Shown: one piece after another, positions 16,589 to 26,900 of the stretch | Layout: each line of letters opens with the position of its first letter | How positions within the stretch are numbered: position 1 is the stretch's first letter | DNA from: an uncultured Finegoldia sp. | Lineage (GTDB): Bacteria; Bacillota; Clostridia; Tissierellales; Peptoniphilaceae | DNA: 42,618 nucleotides | NCBI RefSeq assembly: GCF_900766215.1 | Contig: NZ_CAAFUQ010000077.1 | Span: 1 to 42,618, forward strand | Direction of reading: 5' to 3' | Made by a program: the position numbers and the translations under genes | Notes under the pieces: model-generated | What the model was told of the DNA's origin: nothing | Seen by the model: the letters and a program-made list of their open reading frames with translations, nothing else | Databases searched by the model: none

Positions 16589-17074
16589 ATGGAAATAATA
16601 GATGACCAAAAATTTTATCAACAAATGGAACGATTAAAACAAGAAACCTTTTGGAAATATCTAACCCACTCTCATCAATTCCTTTATTTTATTCCGTTAT
16701 TATGTTTGATTGATTTTTTATTCTATCCACATTTTTCGTGGTGGTTTGTACTAAAATTACTTTTATTGGTAGGAAGTATGTTTCTTTATTTGTATTGGAT
16801 ATATAATTTTTATAGAAGAATTGATCAAAAAGGAATGATCTCTTTTCTCTTTCTTAAATTATTTTTTATGTATGACTTGTGTAACAGTGTAGTCATGATG
16901 ATAATAATGACAAATTTTTATCAAACATTTGTAAAAAAAATTGGCTTTTTCTACAATCTTATTGGAGCAGTAGTTTTGGGTATTATTGTAGGTTGTGTTT
17001 ATTCAGGCTGCTCTTATGAACGGATAAAAGTATATTTAGGATCTAAAAAAAAAGTGAATGGTCAAACAAAATAA
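16589..17074 (+). CDS. Unknown four-helix membrane protein
   Basis: A 161-residue protein. A short cytoplasmic N-terminus with an amphipathic helix is followed by about four hydrophobic helices (roughly 30-50, 52-72, 85-105, 118-140), aromatic-rich throughout, and a lysine-rich end. AAGGAG precedes the ATG. It has no family mark I recognise. It follows the Asp23 operon in the same direction but behind its own possible promoter, so a role in envelope stress is only suggested by position. Confidence 0.7.
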   Translation: MEIIDDQKFYQQMERLKQETFWKYLTHSHQFLYFIPLLCLIDFLFYPHFSWWFVLKLLLLVGSMFLYLYWIYNFYRRIDQKGMISFLFLKLFFMYDLCNSVVMMIIMTNFYQTFVKKIGFFYNLIGAVVLGIIVGCVYSGCSYERIKVYLGSKKKVNGQTK

Positions 17075-17315
17075 GGCAGATAATTTTAAGATGTACAATA
17101 AAGTAATGCAATGAGACAATCTGTCAATTTTTATTTAGTAAGTTCTCATTAAGAGAAAAATGGAATACATATTCTTTGAGAGATCATTTCATTTACATGT
17201 CTTTAACTATAATGAATATGGTCGAATTAACTATCGGTTCTTTTTCTGAATCGGCTACACTAGAAAGAAAAAATAAGATGTGTAGAATAATAAAAAACAC
17301 ACTGGAGGATTTTTT

Positions 17316-18492
17316 ATGTCAAGACGTCAACGAAGAACCTATTCAAAAGAATTCAAACAACACGTCGTCGATCTTTACCTTGCAGGCAAGCCGCGTGTAG
17401 AAATCATTCGAGAACATGAGCTTACGCCTTCTTCCTTCGATAAATGGGTGAAGCAAACACATTCAACAGAATCGTTCAAGAAAAAAGATACCTTAACCCC
17501 GGAATAAGTAGAATTGATCGCACTACGAAAGAAAAATAAGTAGCTTGAAATGGAGAATGATATTTTAAAGCAAGCGTCGTTGATATTCGGACGAAAAGAC
17601 AAGTGATTGATGTCAACAAACACAAATACTCGATATCAGCGCTGTATAAAATCTTAAAGATTTCTCTTCAGACCTATTATTAATCAGGCAACACCCATTA
17701 AAAGCGAAGAAGATCTGAAAGAACTTATTCACGAAGAATTTATCCGTAACCGAAAAGCTTACGGCACCCCGAAATTAAAGAAATACTTAGCCAAGCGTGC
17801 GCTTCAAATCAGTCGTCGCAGAATCGGTCGGATCATGAAACAACGCAGGTTGAAATTCACCTATACGATCGCTCATTTTAATGCCCAACGAACAGCTTGT
17901 AATGAAGCGGAGATAACGAATGTATTGAAATTGTATTAGATTGGACATTTACACAAGAAACGGTCATTGGAGGCTATTGTCACCGATCTTACCTATGTTC
18001 GCGTAGGGAAAAAATGGCATTATATCTTCTTAATTCTTGATTTATTTAATCGAGAAATCATCGGTTATTCTTGTGGTGAGAAAAAAAGATACCGCATTGG
18101 TAAAAGAAGCCTTTGGTCGGATTCCCTATCCTTTAACAGACGTCAAACTTTTTCATGCAGATCATGGAAAAAAATTTGATAATCAATCCATCGATGATAT
18201 TTTAAATGGGTTTGGGATCACGCGCTCTTTGAGTAAGAAAGGCTTTCCGTATGATAACGCTGTTGCGGAATCAACGTATAAATTTGTCAAAGTAGAATTC
18301 GTGCATCAATACCAATTTAAAACATTGGCACAACTACGCCTAGAATTGTTTGATTATGTGCATTGGTGGAACTACCTGCGATTGCATGGGACATTGGGTA
18401 TGAAACACCGATACAATTTCGACAACAGAGATTGGCAAAGCGAGCCCTTGATAATGAGCTCGGGTCTGATATCTTTGGAGAGGCAGCGTAAT
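17316..18492 (+). pseudogene. IS3-family transposase (orfA and orfB), broken
   Basis: The orfA part starts MSRRQRRTYSKEFKQHVVDL with the IS3 helix-turn-helix and a stop at 17505; the leucine-zipper part continues in frame (EMENDILKQASLIFGRK) after it. The orfB part is in pieces: the helical region with RKAYGTPKLKKYLAKR, then the DDE core, with DLTYVRVGKKWHYIFLILDL (first D), FHADHGKKF (second D), GFPYDNAVAEST (E), and the final HWWNYLRLHGTLG box. At least three frameshifts or stops lie between them. A GGAGG site precedes orfA. This is a dead insertion sequence of the IS150/ISL-type IS3 branch. The terminal repeats were not resolved. Confidence 0.85.
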
Positions 18493-18499
18493 TAAATGA

Positions 18500-18950
18500 T
18501 TGCGCTTCTGCCGGAGAGAATCAGATCCGATGAGGCTCATTGTCAAAAGCAATCAGAGCAATAACATCACGGCATTCACAACACCTTATAATTTTTGTCA
18601 AAAAGAACGTTACCATTCCATTTTGTATATTAAAATCTCTAAAAATATAATTATTAAGGTAATAGTATCCTTATATACGGAATATACGGAAAAACTGGTT
18701 GATGGACTAGCAGACTTAAAATTGCGCAAAAATGACGCAATCTACAAATTTAGTCATTTAAATCTATCATATCAGTTAGGCTATTACTTCTACTATTCTT
18801 CTATAAAGAAGTATAAATATATAGCTATTTTTGATAAAGGATAATAGACTTTTGAGAAGATAGATAGTTTGGCAATTTTCTCTTACAGAGGTTAACTGTT
18901 TTATATGTAATTTAATTTTTATCAAGCTAAGATTCAATTAAGGATCGCAA
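18500..18950. other. Intergenic after the IS3 remnant
   Basis: Contains the degraded right end of the insertion sequence and AT-rich DNA. A plus-strand frame of 114 codons (18500-18844) has no ribosome binding site and starts inside the insertion-sequence tail, so I do not treat it as a gene. Confidence 0.5.
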
Positions 18951-18951
18951 A

Positions 18952-18991
18952 AAAATGAGCGGTCGTTTTTATATAATAAATATGGTATACT
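18952..18991 (+). promoter_or_regulatory. Promoter/operator of the tandem tetR pair
   Basis: AAAATGAGCGGTCGTTTTT (18952-18970) is an imperfect palindrome related to the AATGAACGTTCATTTT motif found at other promoters in the window. TATACT (18986-18991) is a likely -10, which would put the operator across the -35 position. This is the usual layout for TetR autoregulation. Confidence 0.5.
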
Positions 18992-19022
18992 AAATTAAAA
19001 TATCTTTTTTGAGGAGATAGTT

Positions 19023-19667
19023 ATGTATAAAACAGCAACTGAATTATTTAATCGACTAAAATTAGAAAAAAAGCAACTTATTTTATGCTACATCTTAGAT
19101 GAATTTGGGAGAGTTGGTTATGAAGCAACTTCTGTTCGTAAAATTGCCAGTAAAGCAGATTTAAGTGTAGGATCATTATATCAGTATTTCAACAATAAAG
19201 AAGGTATGTTAACAGTCGCGATAGAACACGTTTTTGTTATTTTAGATGAATATGTTAGTACTATAAACGACGCTCCTTTAAAACTAAAAGATCGTTTAGA
19301 AATAATGTTTGAAATGATTTTAAAATTAGGAAAGCAACATCCTGAACTCATCATATTTTATAATAAAATTCCTAGTGATAAAAAAATGATAACTGAATGG
19401 GTTAAACAATTCTATAATAATAGAAGTTTTTTTGACGTTTACTGGAGTACTGTTAAAGAACTACAAAATGAAAAAGAAATTAGTACTAAAATTGATCCAG
19501 TTATCTATACATTTATTATTGATACAATGATGTTATCTGGAGAGCTGCTTCAAAATACACAATATCAAGAAATAAAAGCCAAAGTTTTTCTAGAAGACTC
19601 TATAAAAAGTTCATTAATATTAAAAGAAAATGTTCTTGAGACGCTAACTGTACTTGCGAAGGGGTAA
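19023..19667 (+). CDS. TetR/AcrR-family transcriptional regulator 1
   Basis: A 214-residue protein. The N-terminal DNA-binding domain (about 15-65) has the classic pattern ILDEFGRVGYEATSVRKIAS followed by KADLSVGSLYQYFNNKEGML. The helical C-terminal ligand domain is not similar to a named member. GAGGAG precedes the ATG. It is co-transcribed with a second TetR gene that starts 8 bases after its stop. A palindromic site in its promoter suggests autorepression, and related sites at dps, the Asp23 operon and the adhesin make those genes candidate targets. Confidence 0.88.
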   Translation: MYKTATELFNRLKLEKKQLILCYILDEFGRVGYEATSVRKIASKADLSVGSLYQYFNNKEGMLTVAIEHVFVILDEYVSTINDAPLKLKDRLEIMFEMILKLGKQHPELIIFYNKIPSDKKMITEWVKQFYNNRSFFDVYWSTVKELQNEKEISTKIDPVIYTFIIDTMMLSGELLQNTQYQEIKAKVFLEDSIKSSLILKENVLETLTVLAKG

Positions 19668-19674
19668 TAAATTT

Positions 19675-20298
19675 ATGTCAATAAATAAGAAAGATATTAA
19701 AAAGGAAGAAATTATATTTACCGCAATGAAACACTTTTCTAAATTTGGTTATGAAAAAACAAAACTTTTAGATATTGCTAATGAAGCTAAAACCAGCACT
19801 ACTACCGTATATAGCTTTTTTAAAACAAAACATGATTTATATGAGGCAGTGATTGTGTATAATTTGGATATAATAAACTCCGAATTAGAAAAAATTGCTG
19901 ATAAAAGCTCTACCATCGATGAATATATCATGAATATAATTGAAAGAGTACGTCTAAAATCTGATAAGGAGCAATTACTATTAAATTTTTATATGCTTAT
20001 TTCAACTAATTCTGTTCAAATTAAAAATTTAGAGATTATAGAAAAGTTTGAACGAAAAAGATTTTCTTACTACTTAAAATTTATAGAAAATCCAAAAATA
20101 AAAGATCGTTATACTCTACTATTTATAGATAATATAATTACTATCTATATCTATTCATATTTTAACGTATTCTATCGAAAAAAAATATTTCTTTATTTAT
20201 CTTTGTACCAACAAGATAGGGAATCTATAGAATTTGAAGAAGATCTTATGAAATATCTTAAATTACTGGTAAAAAAAAGACTTCTTGAAATTGAATAA
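19675..20298 (+). CDS. TetR/AcrR-family transcriptional regulator 2
   Basis: A 207-residue protein when started at the ATG at 19675, which has an AAGGGGT site upstream; an in-frame TTG at 19654 inside the previous gene is less likely. The DNA-binding domain (about 10-60) reads IIFTAMKHFSKFGYEKTKLL, then AKTSTTTVYSFFKTKHDLYE. The C-terminal domain is rich in tyrosine and lysine and holds several long helices. Two TetR genes in tandem may form heterodimers or answer different signals. A hairpin terminator follows. Confidence 0.85.
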   Translation: MSINKKDIKKEEIIFTAMKHFSKFGYEKTKLLDIANEAKTSTTTVYSFFKTKHDLYEAVIVYNLDIINSELEKIADKSSTIDEYIMNIIERVRLKSDKEQLLLNFYMLISTNSVQIKNLEIIEKFERKRFSYYLKFIENPKIKDRYTLLFIDNIITIYIYSYFNVFYRKKIFLYLSLYQQDRESIEFEEDLMKYLKLLVKKRLLEIE

Positions 20299-20303
20299 AA
20301 TTA

Positions 20304-20363
20304 TAGCTCTATAATGGTAGGACTGAAGAATATTATCTTTCAGTTCTATCCATTATAGAGCTA
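20304..20363 (+). terminator. Hairpin after tetR pair
   Basis: TAGCTCTATAATGG (20304-20317) pairs perfectly with CCATTATAGAGCTA (20350-20363), with a second inner hairpin around GACTGAAGAATATTATCTTTCAGTT. There is no long T-run, so it may terminate on either strand or be a processing element. Confidence 0.55.
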
Positions 20364-20434
20364 AACAAGCATTCATCTAAAAAACTTCTAGTTCTTCTAT
20401 TTTTAATCCTATTAGTTTCATAAAATAACTGTGG

Positions 20435-20665
20435 TTATTTTTTCGGTTTTTCTCCCCAGATTTCAATAATAGGTCTAAAAACTTGATCTGAATATTCTGT
20501 CAGTTTAATAGCTGCAGAAAGGTTTAGTTTTTCTACTTTTCGAGTACCTGATTTTAAACTTGAAATAGTACTCTTGCTTAACCCAGTTCCTTCTACTAAG
20601 CTTTTTACTGATTCTTGTTTCAACACTTGCTTAATTTTTACAATATCAGCGACTCCTTTATCCAA
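20435..20665 (-). CDS. Small Xre-type helix-turn-helix protein
   Basis: A 76-residue protein. A helix-turn-helix occupies most of it: IKQVLKQESVKSLVEGTGLS then KSTISSLKSGTRKVEKLNLS, the Xre/Cro pattern. The rest is a short tail ending in IIEIWGEKPKK. AAAAGGAG precedes the ATG. Such small proteins occur in prophages, plasmids and toxin-antitoxin units; no toxin partner is adjacent. Two related sites in its promoter may be its operators. Confidence 0.7.
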   Translation of the reverse strand: MDKGVADIVKIKQVLKQESVKSLVEGTGLSKSTISSLKSGTRKVEKLNLSAAIKLTEYSDQVFRPIIEIWGEKPKK

Positions 20666-20696
20666 AAAAAAACTCCTTTTTTATCTCAAATTTATA

Positions 20697-20745
20697 ACTA
20701 CTGTAGTAAAAATATAGCATATTTTAGTATACTCTGGTAGTAAAA
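20697..20745 (-). promoter_or_regulatory. Two direct-repeat sites upstream of the Xre gene
   Basis: ACTACTGTAGTAAAA (20697-20711) and TACTCTGGTAGTAAAA (20730-20745) are spaced about 33 bases centre to centre, three helical turns, upstream of the minus-strand regulator. They may bind the regulator cooperatively. Confidence 0.45.
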
Positions 20746-20886
20746 GTTGAAAAGTACGAAAAGGGAACAAATATACAATAAAAATAAATTATATTACATA
20801 AGCAATATAGTTATACTCCAACATTCTATTTATTTGAATAAATGGACCTTTCAAAACACAACATTATTTTGATGGGCATCTAATCC

Positions 20887-22589
20887 GGTACAATACTCAG
20901 AAATTATTTCCCTAATTTCCTTAAATTTAATTCCATGAGTGCCAATCCAATGTCAATCTCGGCTCCTTGTTTCCCTCGTAAGTGGAAATGTTGGAACACC
21001 AAATGAGCCTTTAGATGGCCAAACACTGGTTCGATATTGATTTTTCGTTTCCGATAAATCGAACCTGTCTTTTCCTCTAAAAGCTTCTTTTTACATTCTG
21101 CTTGAAATAGCGTCATGTATTATTCACTAAAATTTGTCGGTTTTGCTCACTTTTTGCTTTCGTACATTGACTACGAACAGGACAATCTCGACAATTTTCA
21201 CATTCATAAATTTTGAAGTCACGTACAAATCCGCCTTTCTCTTTTCCTCGACTATATCTCTTGAAAGGAACTGCCCGATGGGTAGGAAAAATATATGTAT
21301 CTTCTTCCAAATAGCGCCAGTTATCAACCATAAAAGGACTGTTTCTATAGGTCTTTTTATTTTCTTTACGATAACTAGCATAAGTGATTAATGGCGTTTT
21401 ATGTAAGACATCGTTGATATACGTATAATTTTCTTCACTTCCATAGCCGGTATCCGCTACAATATACTCGGGTAATTCGTTGTGTTGTTCCAAAAAGCTG
21501 TCTAAAAATGTCTGTAAGTTTTTTATATCTGTTGGATTTGGGAACAGATCATACGCTAGGACATATTGATTTTCTGTTGCGATTTGTAAATTGTAGCCTG
21601 GCTTTAGTTGACTATTGCGCATATAATCATCTTTCATTCGCATAAATGTGGCATCTGTATCTGATTTAATAAAACTATTTCGCTCTTGAAAAAATCGGTT
21701 ATAGGTTTCATATTTTTGTTTCCTTGGTAGATAATCCGCTTGGATTTTGCGTAGATATTTTTTGTAGATTCTTCTTTTTTTCTTTAATTGGCTTTGTTTT
21801 TCTTTCTTTTTTCATTTTGTAGTTGTTCTTCTGTCGTCACTAATTCTGTCTCCAAGTGATGCACGATTTCTTCCAATTAGTTGCTTGTCAATCTATCACT
21901 TTGGTTTTCTTCTTTTAAAGAAGGCAAGATTTCTTCTTTATAAAGGGTTTGATAGAATTCGTTTGATTGTTTATCCAAAGAAGCTTCATACTGATTTGTT
22001 GCTTTGCGCCAGACAAAACTGAATTTATTGGCATCCGCTTCGATTTTTGTGCCATCAATATATAGCGCTTCATTGTCAATTACCTGATTGGTGATTAATT
22101 GACAGCGGAATAAGACAAAGGCTTCTGCTAAAAGGTGAGCAGTTGTTTCCTGACTTTGGAAGCGATTGATGGTCCGGTAACTGACTTGTTCGTGGTTTGC
22201 TAGCCAACGCATACGATAGCTGTCATCTAATAGAAATCCAATTTTACGATCTGAAAAAACACGCTGCGTGTAAGCACATAGAATAATTTTTAACATTATT
22301 TTAGGGTGGTAGGCCAGTCATCCTAGTTGTTCTTCTAATTTAAGAAAAAGTGTTTGTGGCATGGCTTCGACTAAATCATTGACCGCAAAAGCGACATCTG
22401 TTTCAGGAATATATTGTTCCATATCTAATGGTAAAGTTGTTTGATTGATGGTATAATTTTAAAAATAAAGCACTCGCTTCCTTTCTGATTGGGTTTCGTC
22501 ACTTTAATCTTACAGGAATGAGTGCTTTTTGTGTACTTTGAAATCAAAAAAATGGGGCAATAATCAGATTTTTTTCTGAGTATTGTCCC
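20887..22589 (-). mobile_element. IS1182-family insertion sequence, about 1.7 kb
   Basis: The ends are GGTACAATACTCAGAAA (20887-20903) and TTTCTGAGTATTGTCCC (22573-22589), inverted repeats with one mismatch. The length and the internal transposase fit IS1182-type elements. The gene stops only about 17 bases from the left end. The element is inactive because its transposase is broken. Confidence 0.75.
20904..22455 (-). pseudogene. IS1182-family transposase, degraded
   Basis: Conserved segments occur in order on the minus strand: MEQYIPETDVAFAVNDLVEA (near 22420), an in-frame TGA near 22325, then RKIGFLLDDSYRMRWLANHE, then NEALYIDGTKIEADANKFSF, the DDE-region segment LPEYIVADTGYGSEENY, the cysteine-rich box CENCRDCPVRSQC, and the C-terminal RKINIEPVFGHLKAHLVF. 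Frame changes near 21880, 21650 and 21115 separate them. The original start codon appears to be lost. This is a dead copy. Confidence 0.85.
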
Positions 22590-22759
22590 ATTCTCGTCCC
22601 ATTTTCATTATTGACTTTAATCATTTTCGTTCGTGTAACGTACGAAACAAAAACTCACGTTTCTACACATAAACGAAATAGCTTTAACGATAAAAGGTTA
22701 GCACATACGAGATGGAATTGTAAATATCACATAGTCCTTTAACATGGTTCTAAAAAAAA
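22590..22759. other. Short spacer with a palindromic patch
   Basis: Contains TTTCGTTCGTGTAACGTACGAAA (22626-22648), an imperfect palindrome of two CGT(T/A)CG units, outside the insertion-sequence end. No gene is seen. Confidence 0.35.
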
Positions 22760-23155
22760 TTAATATTTAGTTGTATGAACTATTAATTTATAGTTATTTA
22801 TGTTATCGCTGAAATTTAACCCACAATAGTAGTCTCTAAGAGCATCTTTTTCTACACTTTCTACACACTCTATTACTTCTTTATCAGTTTCAAATCTACA
22901 ATTAATCAAGAAAAAAAGATAATCAGAAATTTTGGCATCCACTTCAATTAAATTGCTTAATATAGTCTTGAAATTCTTTGAGTTTATTAAGTAAATCAAT
23001 TTTTTTTGCTGCTTACACAATTGTTTTACAATATTAATCAAAATATAGTCATAAGTATTTAATGTAGCTGAGCCGCGTTGCTTCCTTCTTTCTACTTTAA
23101 CAAATTCAGCAATGTCTGAGATTTCAAAAAAATACCCTTTATTTTCAAAACACAA
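22760..23155 (-). CDS. Unknown small protein near the adhesin gene
   Basis: About 131 residues from a TTG at 23155 with GAGAGG 9 bases upstream; a GTG at 23164 lies too close to that site. The sequence is a soluble mix of helices and strands, including FFEISDIAEFVKVERRKQRG and VESVEKDALRDYYCGLNF, with no membrane helix and no family mark I know. It lies 0.8 kb downstream of a large LPXTG adhesin on the same strand. Small cytosolic modulators such as PrgU lie beside adhesin genes on enterococcal plasmids, so a similar role is possible but rests on context only. Its promoter region carries a TGAACATTCATTTT motif. Confidence 0.55.
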   Translation of the reverse strand: MCFENKGYFFEISDIAEFVKVERRKQRGSATLNTYDYILINIVKQLCKQQKKLIYLINSKNFKTILSNLIEVDAKISDYLFFLINCRFETDKEVIECVESVEKDALRDYYCGLNFSDNINNYKLIVHTTKY

Positions 23156-23230
23156 TATAATCACCCTCTCAAATTATTAAAAATAAACTTCCTTCGAGAA
23201 AAGATAAATTTATTGGTTACTTTCATACAC

Positions 23231-23247
23231 ATGAACATTCATTTTTT
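23231..23247 (-). promoter_or_regulatory. TetR-operator-like motif upstream of the unknown gene
   Basis: ATGAACATTCATTTTTT is a near-palindrome closely related to the motifs before dps, the stress operon and the adhesin. It is about 75 bases before the proposed start codon. Confidence 0.45.
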
Positions 23248-23249
23248 GC

Positions 23250-23604
23250 AAAAATAAGAAAATGGAAATAATTTCCGTTTGCTATTTTTAATCTTTAGTT
23301 TTCTTACAATACTACTCCGATAATACAAAAAAATGCTCTACCGCCCCCTTTTTCTTTTTGATTGCATATTTGAACTGCTTCTCTTCCTTTTGATTAAACA
23401 TAATTATCCTCTTTATCTATTACAGCATAAATGTATTATCTTGTGTCCTTCTAAAAAAATTTTTAGTTGTTAATCATGAAACTAGAAGAAGAAAAAGATG
23501 CAATTTATACACAAATGAAATAATACTCGAAGAAAGGAGGAGACTTAGTAAAGATTATTATGAGCTAAAAGCCAAACCTTTTTGCATTAGATAATGCTAC
23601 TCAA
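23250..23604. other. No gene recognised
   Basis: AT-rich DNA between the unknown gene and the adhesin-associated repeat. Only short interrupted frames are present. Confidence 0.5.
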
Positions 23605-23820
23605 CTTAACTAATGAGAATGTACTCCTAAAACTACTTTGTTTACGCATGAAAGAATTACAAGCGAAGTGGTTAGGCAATTCAAAACTGGGCTATGATGC
23701 TTAATAGCTAATACTCAACAAGACTTCCCCTCTAGAATTGAAAAGTATGCGATTTACCTTCTGTAACTACGACAGATCTATATTCAACTACAGGTCCAAT
23801 CAAAATTTATCTGATATTTA
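23605..23820. repeat. Diverged repeat, copy A (downstream of adhesin 1)
   Basis: About 200 bases that align with 41905-42105. Shared landmarks in order are AATGAGAA..(T)CTCCTAAAACTACTTT, AAAGAATTA, GAAGTGG.TAGG, TTC(C)CCTCTAGAA-TGAAAAGTA, and CAACTA..... TCCAATC-AAA-TT. Both copies lie in the same orientation just 3' of an LPXTG surface-protein gene. The copies differ by many substitutions and small gaps. Confidence 0.65.
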
Positions 23821-23830
23821 AACAAAAAGT

Positions 23831-23866
23831 CATCTAAAGTAGAAAAGAGAAATCCTACCTTAGATG
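23831..23866 (-). terminator. Terminator of the adhesin gene
   Basis: On the minus strand CATCTAAGGTAG pairs with CTACTTTAGATG (one G-T), followed by ACTTTTTG. It lies about 100 bases after the adhesin stop. Confidence 0.7.
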
Positions 23867-23967
23867 ATCTTTTATTATCATTCTATCAACTCTATTTGAC
23901 AAATAGTCAGCTTTTTATTGATAAAATTTATACACCTATCCTTTCTTAAAGAAGAATACAAACAAAC

Positions 23968-26900
23968 TTAATTCGTATTATTTTTTCTTTTTTTTATTCC
24001 TAATAATCCTATACTACTTAAGAATAATAAACCTCCATAAATGGTTAAAATAGAATCAGATTTTTCACCAGTTTTAGGAAACTGTGAGTAATCATTTGTA
24101 GTCGAAAATAAATTTTCAAACGGCATAAATGAAGACTGTTTTATTTCTAACAAGCCATCCACTGCCGCTTTTTCCTCTGGAGTCACTAAACCGTCGGTTT
24201 CCACTTCGGCTTTCTTATCTGCTCCAGCTTTGCCTGCGTCTTCTGCTGCTTTTACTGCGTCTGCCGCTCGAGTATCATGCAGGATCGTTAATGGAACTTC
24301 CACCATAACCTTTTCGTCACCATTACTAATTGTAACTGGAATCTTTACTTCCCGACTATTTTCTCCATCAATCCAGTCATTGATAAGTGGAGTACCAATT
24401 AGATTACCTGTTTCATTTATAGATAACCCAAAGAGCCCTTTTGGAAGTTCTCCAGTTACAATTACAGACCCTGATTTATTGGACTGTACTACATTATTTA
24501 GAACAATACTTTTACCTTCTTCAATAGGACCTTGTGGAGCATGTACTTCTCCAGCTAGGTTAGGTTCTTTTTCCCATTGAGCAAATACCGTTATATCTTC
24601 ATTAAAACTAGAACCATCATTGACAGTTTGTCCTACTCCAAGTTTATCAGTATTCCATCCAATAAATTTATAGCCTTTTCGTTCTGGAGTAAAATAACTA
24701 TTTAAAAGCCTTGAACCTTTTTCTAATTCTACTACTTGAGTAACTGGTTGACGGTCAAAGTCAGGATCAGTTTGATTATAATTAAAGTCAAAAGAGACTG
24801 TTACTTGTGCGCCCTGAACAATTACTTCTTCAGATACCTCTGGATTATCATAACCAACTTGAACAACATTTCTTTGTCGATCAATTTCTCTTTGTACTTC
24901 ATTAGTAATAATTTTAACAACGAGTCTATCTCCCTTGCTTAATTTACCACTCAATCCAGTAAATTCAAAAGTCCCTTTTCTATCTTCAGAAGAACTAATT
25001 TCAGAAATCAGATTTTCTCCGTTATCAGTAACCTTTATTAATTGAACAGTTCTAGGGTAGACATTTTCAGTATCATAGTTGTTATTTCCTATTCTTCCAC
25101 TTATCGTATCAGTATCGGTTGTTACTATTTTTATTTTTTCTCCATTTTTATCAAACCAATCGTACGGACTCACCAAAGGATCAGTATCATTAAAAATTTC
25201 AAATCCGTCACTTTTTCCATCACCATCAGAATCAGCATTTGTGTAGTTGGTTCCAATTCCCATGTTTGCTTCGTATCTATCAAGTATCCCATCTTTATCC
25301 GTATCAATTAATTTAACGAAAGTTGCCGCATGAGTATTATTTAATATCAAGCCATCATCATTTGATGAACCATTTAACGTAGTTGAAAGATATCTGTTTA
25401 CTTCTTCAGCAGCATTAAGAACTGGATTATATTTGTTTTTGTCCCAAAGCCACATTTTAGAAACCAAACTACGTGCTTTATTAATATTTTCTGTGGTTGG
25501 ATTTTTTACTGCAAATTCAACCATCTCTTTAGGATCCACTATAGAAGTATTGTCTCCAGAATTAATAGTTATAGGTTCCTGTGGATTACTATCTCTTTTT
25601 TCAATCCATTTCGTTAATTCCTGTTTAAATGTATCGAATGAGGAATCTATTTTACGGATAGCTTCTGTAGCTTCTCCTTTTACTAGCTTAAAGGTTGTAT
25701 TATCTCTAATAGATACATCAAGTTTTAATAATTCTTGTTTGAAATCAATGAGATCGCCCAGATTTTTTTTCGCTATTAATCCTAAACTGATTGTAATCTC
25801 TTGGCGGTTAAGTAATGCTCCACCTAAAATTCCCTTTTTGTATATATCTTTAATCACTAACGAACCATCAGGAAGTTTTTCGAACTCATAATTTTTATTG
25901 TCAATCTTTATCGTATCAACTAAATCACTTAATTCTTTCCCTGTATTAATATGCAAGTTATAAGGACTACGTTTCCCTATCGTTAAGCCATAATTACCAG
26001 TATTTACTCCATAATTAATATCAATAGTATTATTGGTATAGTTAAAATTAGAACTAATTTTAGGACCATTATTATTGACAATATCTTCATCTTTGAAAAA
26101 GGTATCTTTACTTAATATTAATTTATTGTTTTGAAGTAAAATATTTAGATCAAAATCAGAAATTAGATCATTTTTTACTCCCTCTTTTTTCTCTTTAAAT
26201 CTAGCCCAAACTTGGAAAGGTATTTCACTATTGAGAACTTCTTGAGGAGTATCATCTTTAAAATAAATATCTATTGTTCCGTTAGTACGACCCACTAAAG
26301 CAGCACGAACCAATCCTCCTCTTTTATCTGTACTAAGAATACCAGAAGACCAAATATTGGTTTTATTGGGCAATTCATACGGATTTTTAGAAATAATTGT
26401 TTTACCATCTAGAACTATTTTTTCAACATATGGTGCAAATTTTTCATCAATTGAATAGTACATTGTTCCGCCTGCAAGATCAAAGTACGCTTCAGATGCT
26501 AAATTCCCCTCCATATCAACTGTATAATGTTTCTTTCCATCATCAGTAGTAACTAAACCTCGATTATATATACCAAACCCATATGGAGTATACGCATCTC
26601 GTTGATTACCTACTATTTCTTTATTTTCTACTACATTTACAGAGCTCTCTATACTTTTCGCTCCATCTTTTTCCGCAACGAAAGAGTAGTTATCACTTTT
26701 GATAGCTTGTGATTCTAGAGGATATTCAAAATTTCCATCATCGTCTGCTTTAATAGACCCCAGTTCAATACCATTTTTATAAATTTTTATCGTTACTCCT
26801 GGTTCAGACTTTCCTTTAATAGTACTATCATTTTCGTAAATCTCTTTTGTGACTGGCATTTGAATACTCAAACTTGGAACAGGAGATTCATTATCTCTTT

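Noticed and set aside
18500..18844. 114-codon frame after the IS3 remnant
   Set aside because: Begins within the insertion-sequence tail, lacks a ribosome binding site and resembles no protein family.
20435..20665. Toxin-antitoxin pair around the Xre-type gene
   Set aside because: No toxin-like frame lies on either side; the neighbours are a terminator hairpin and an insertion sequence.
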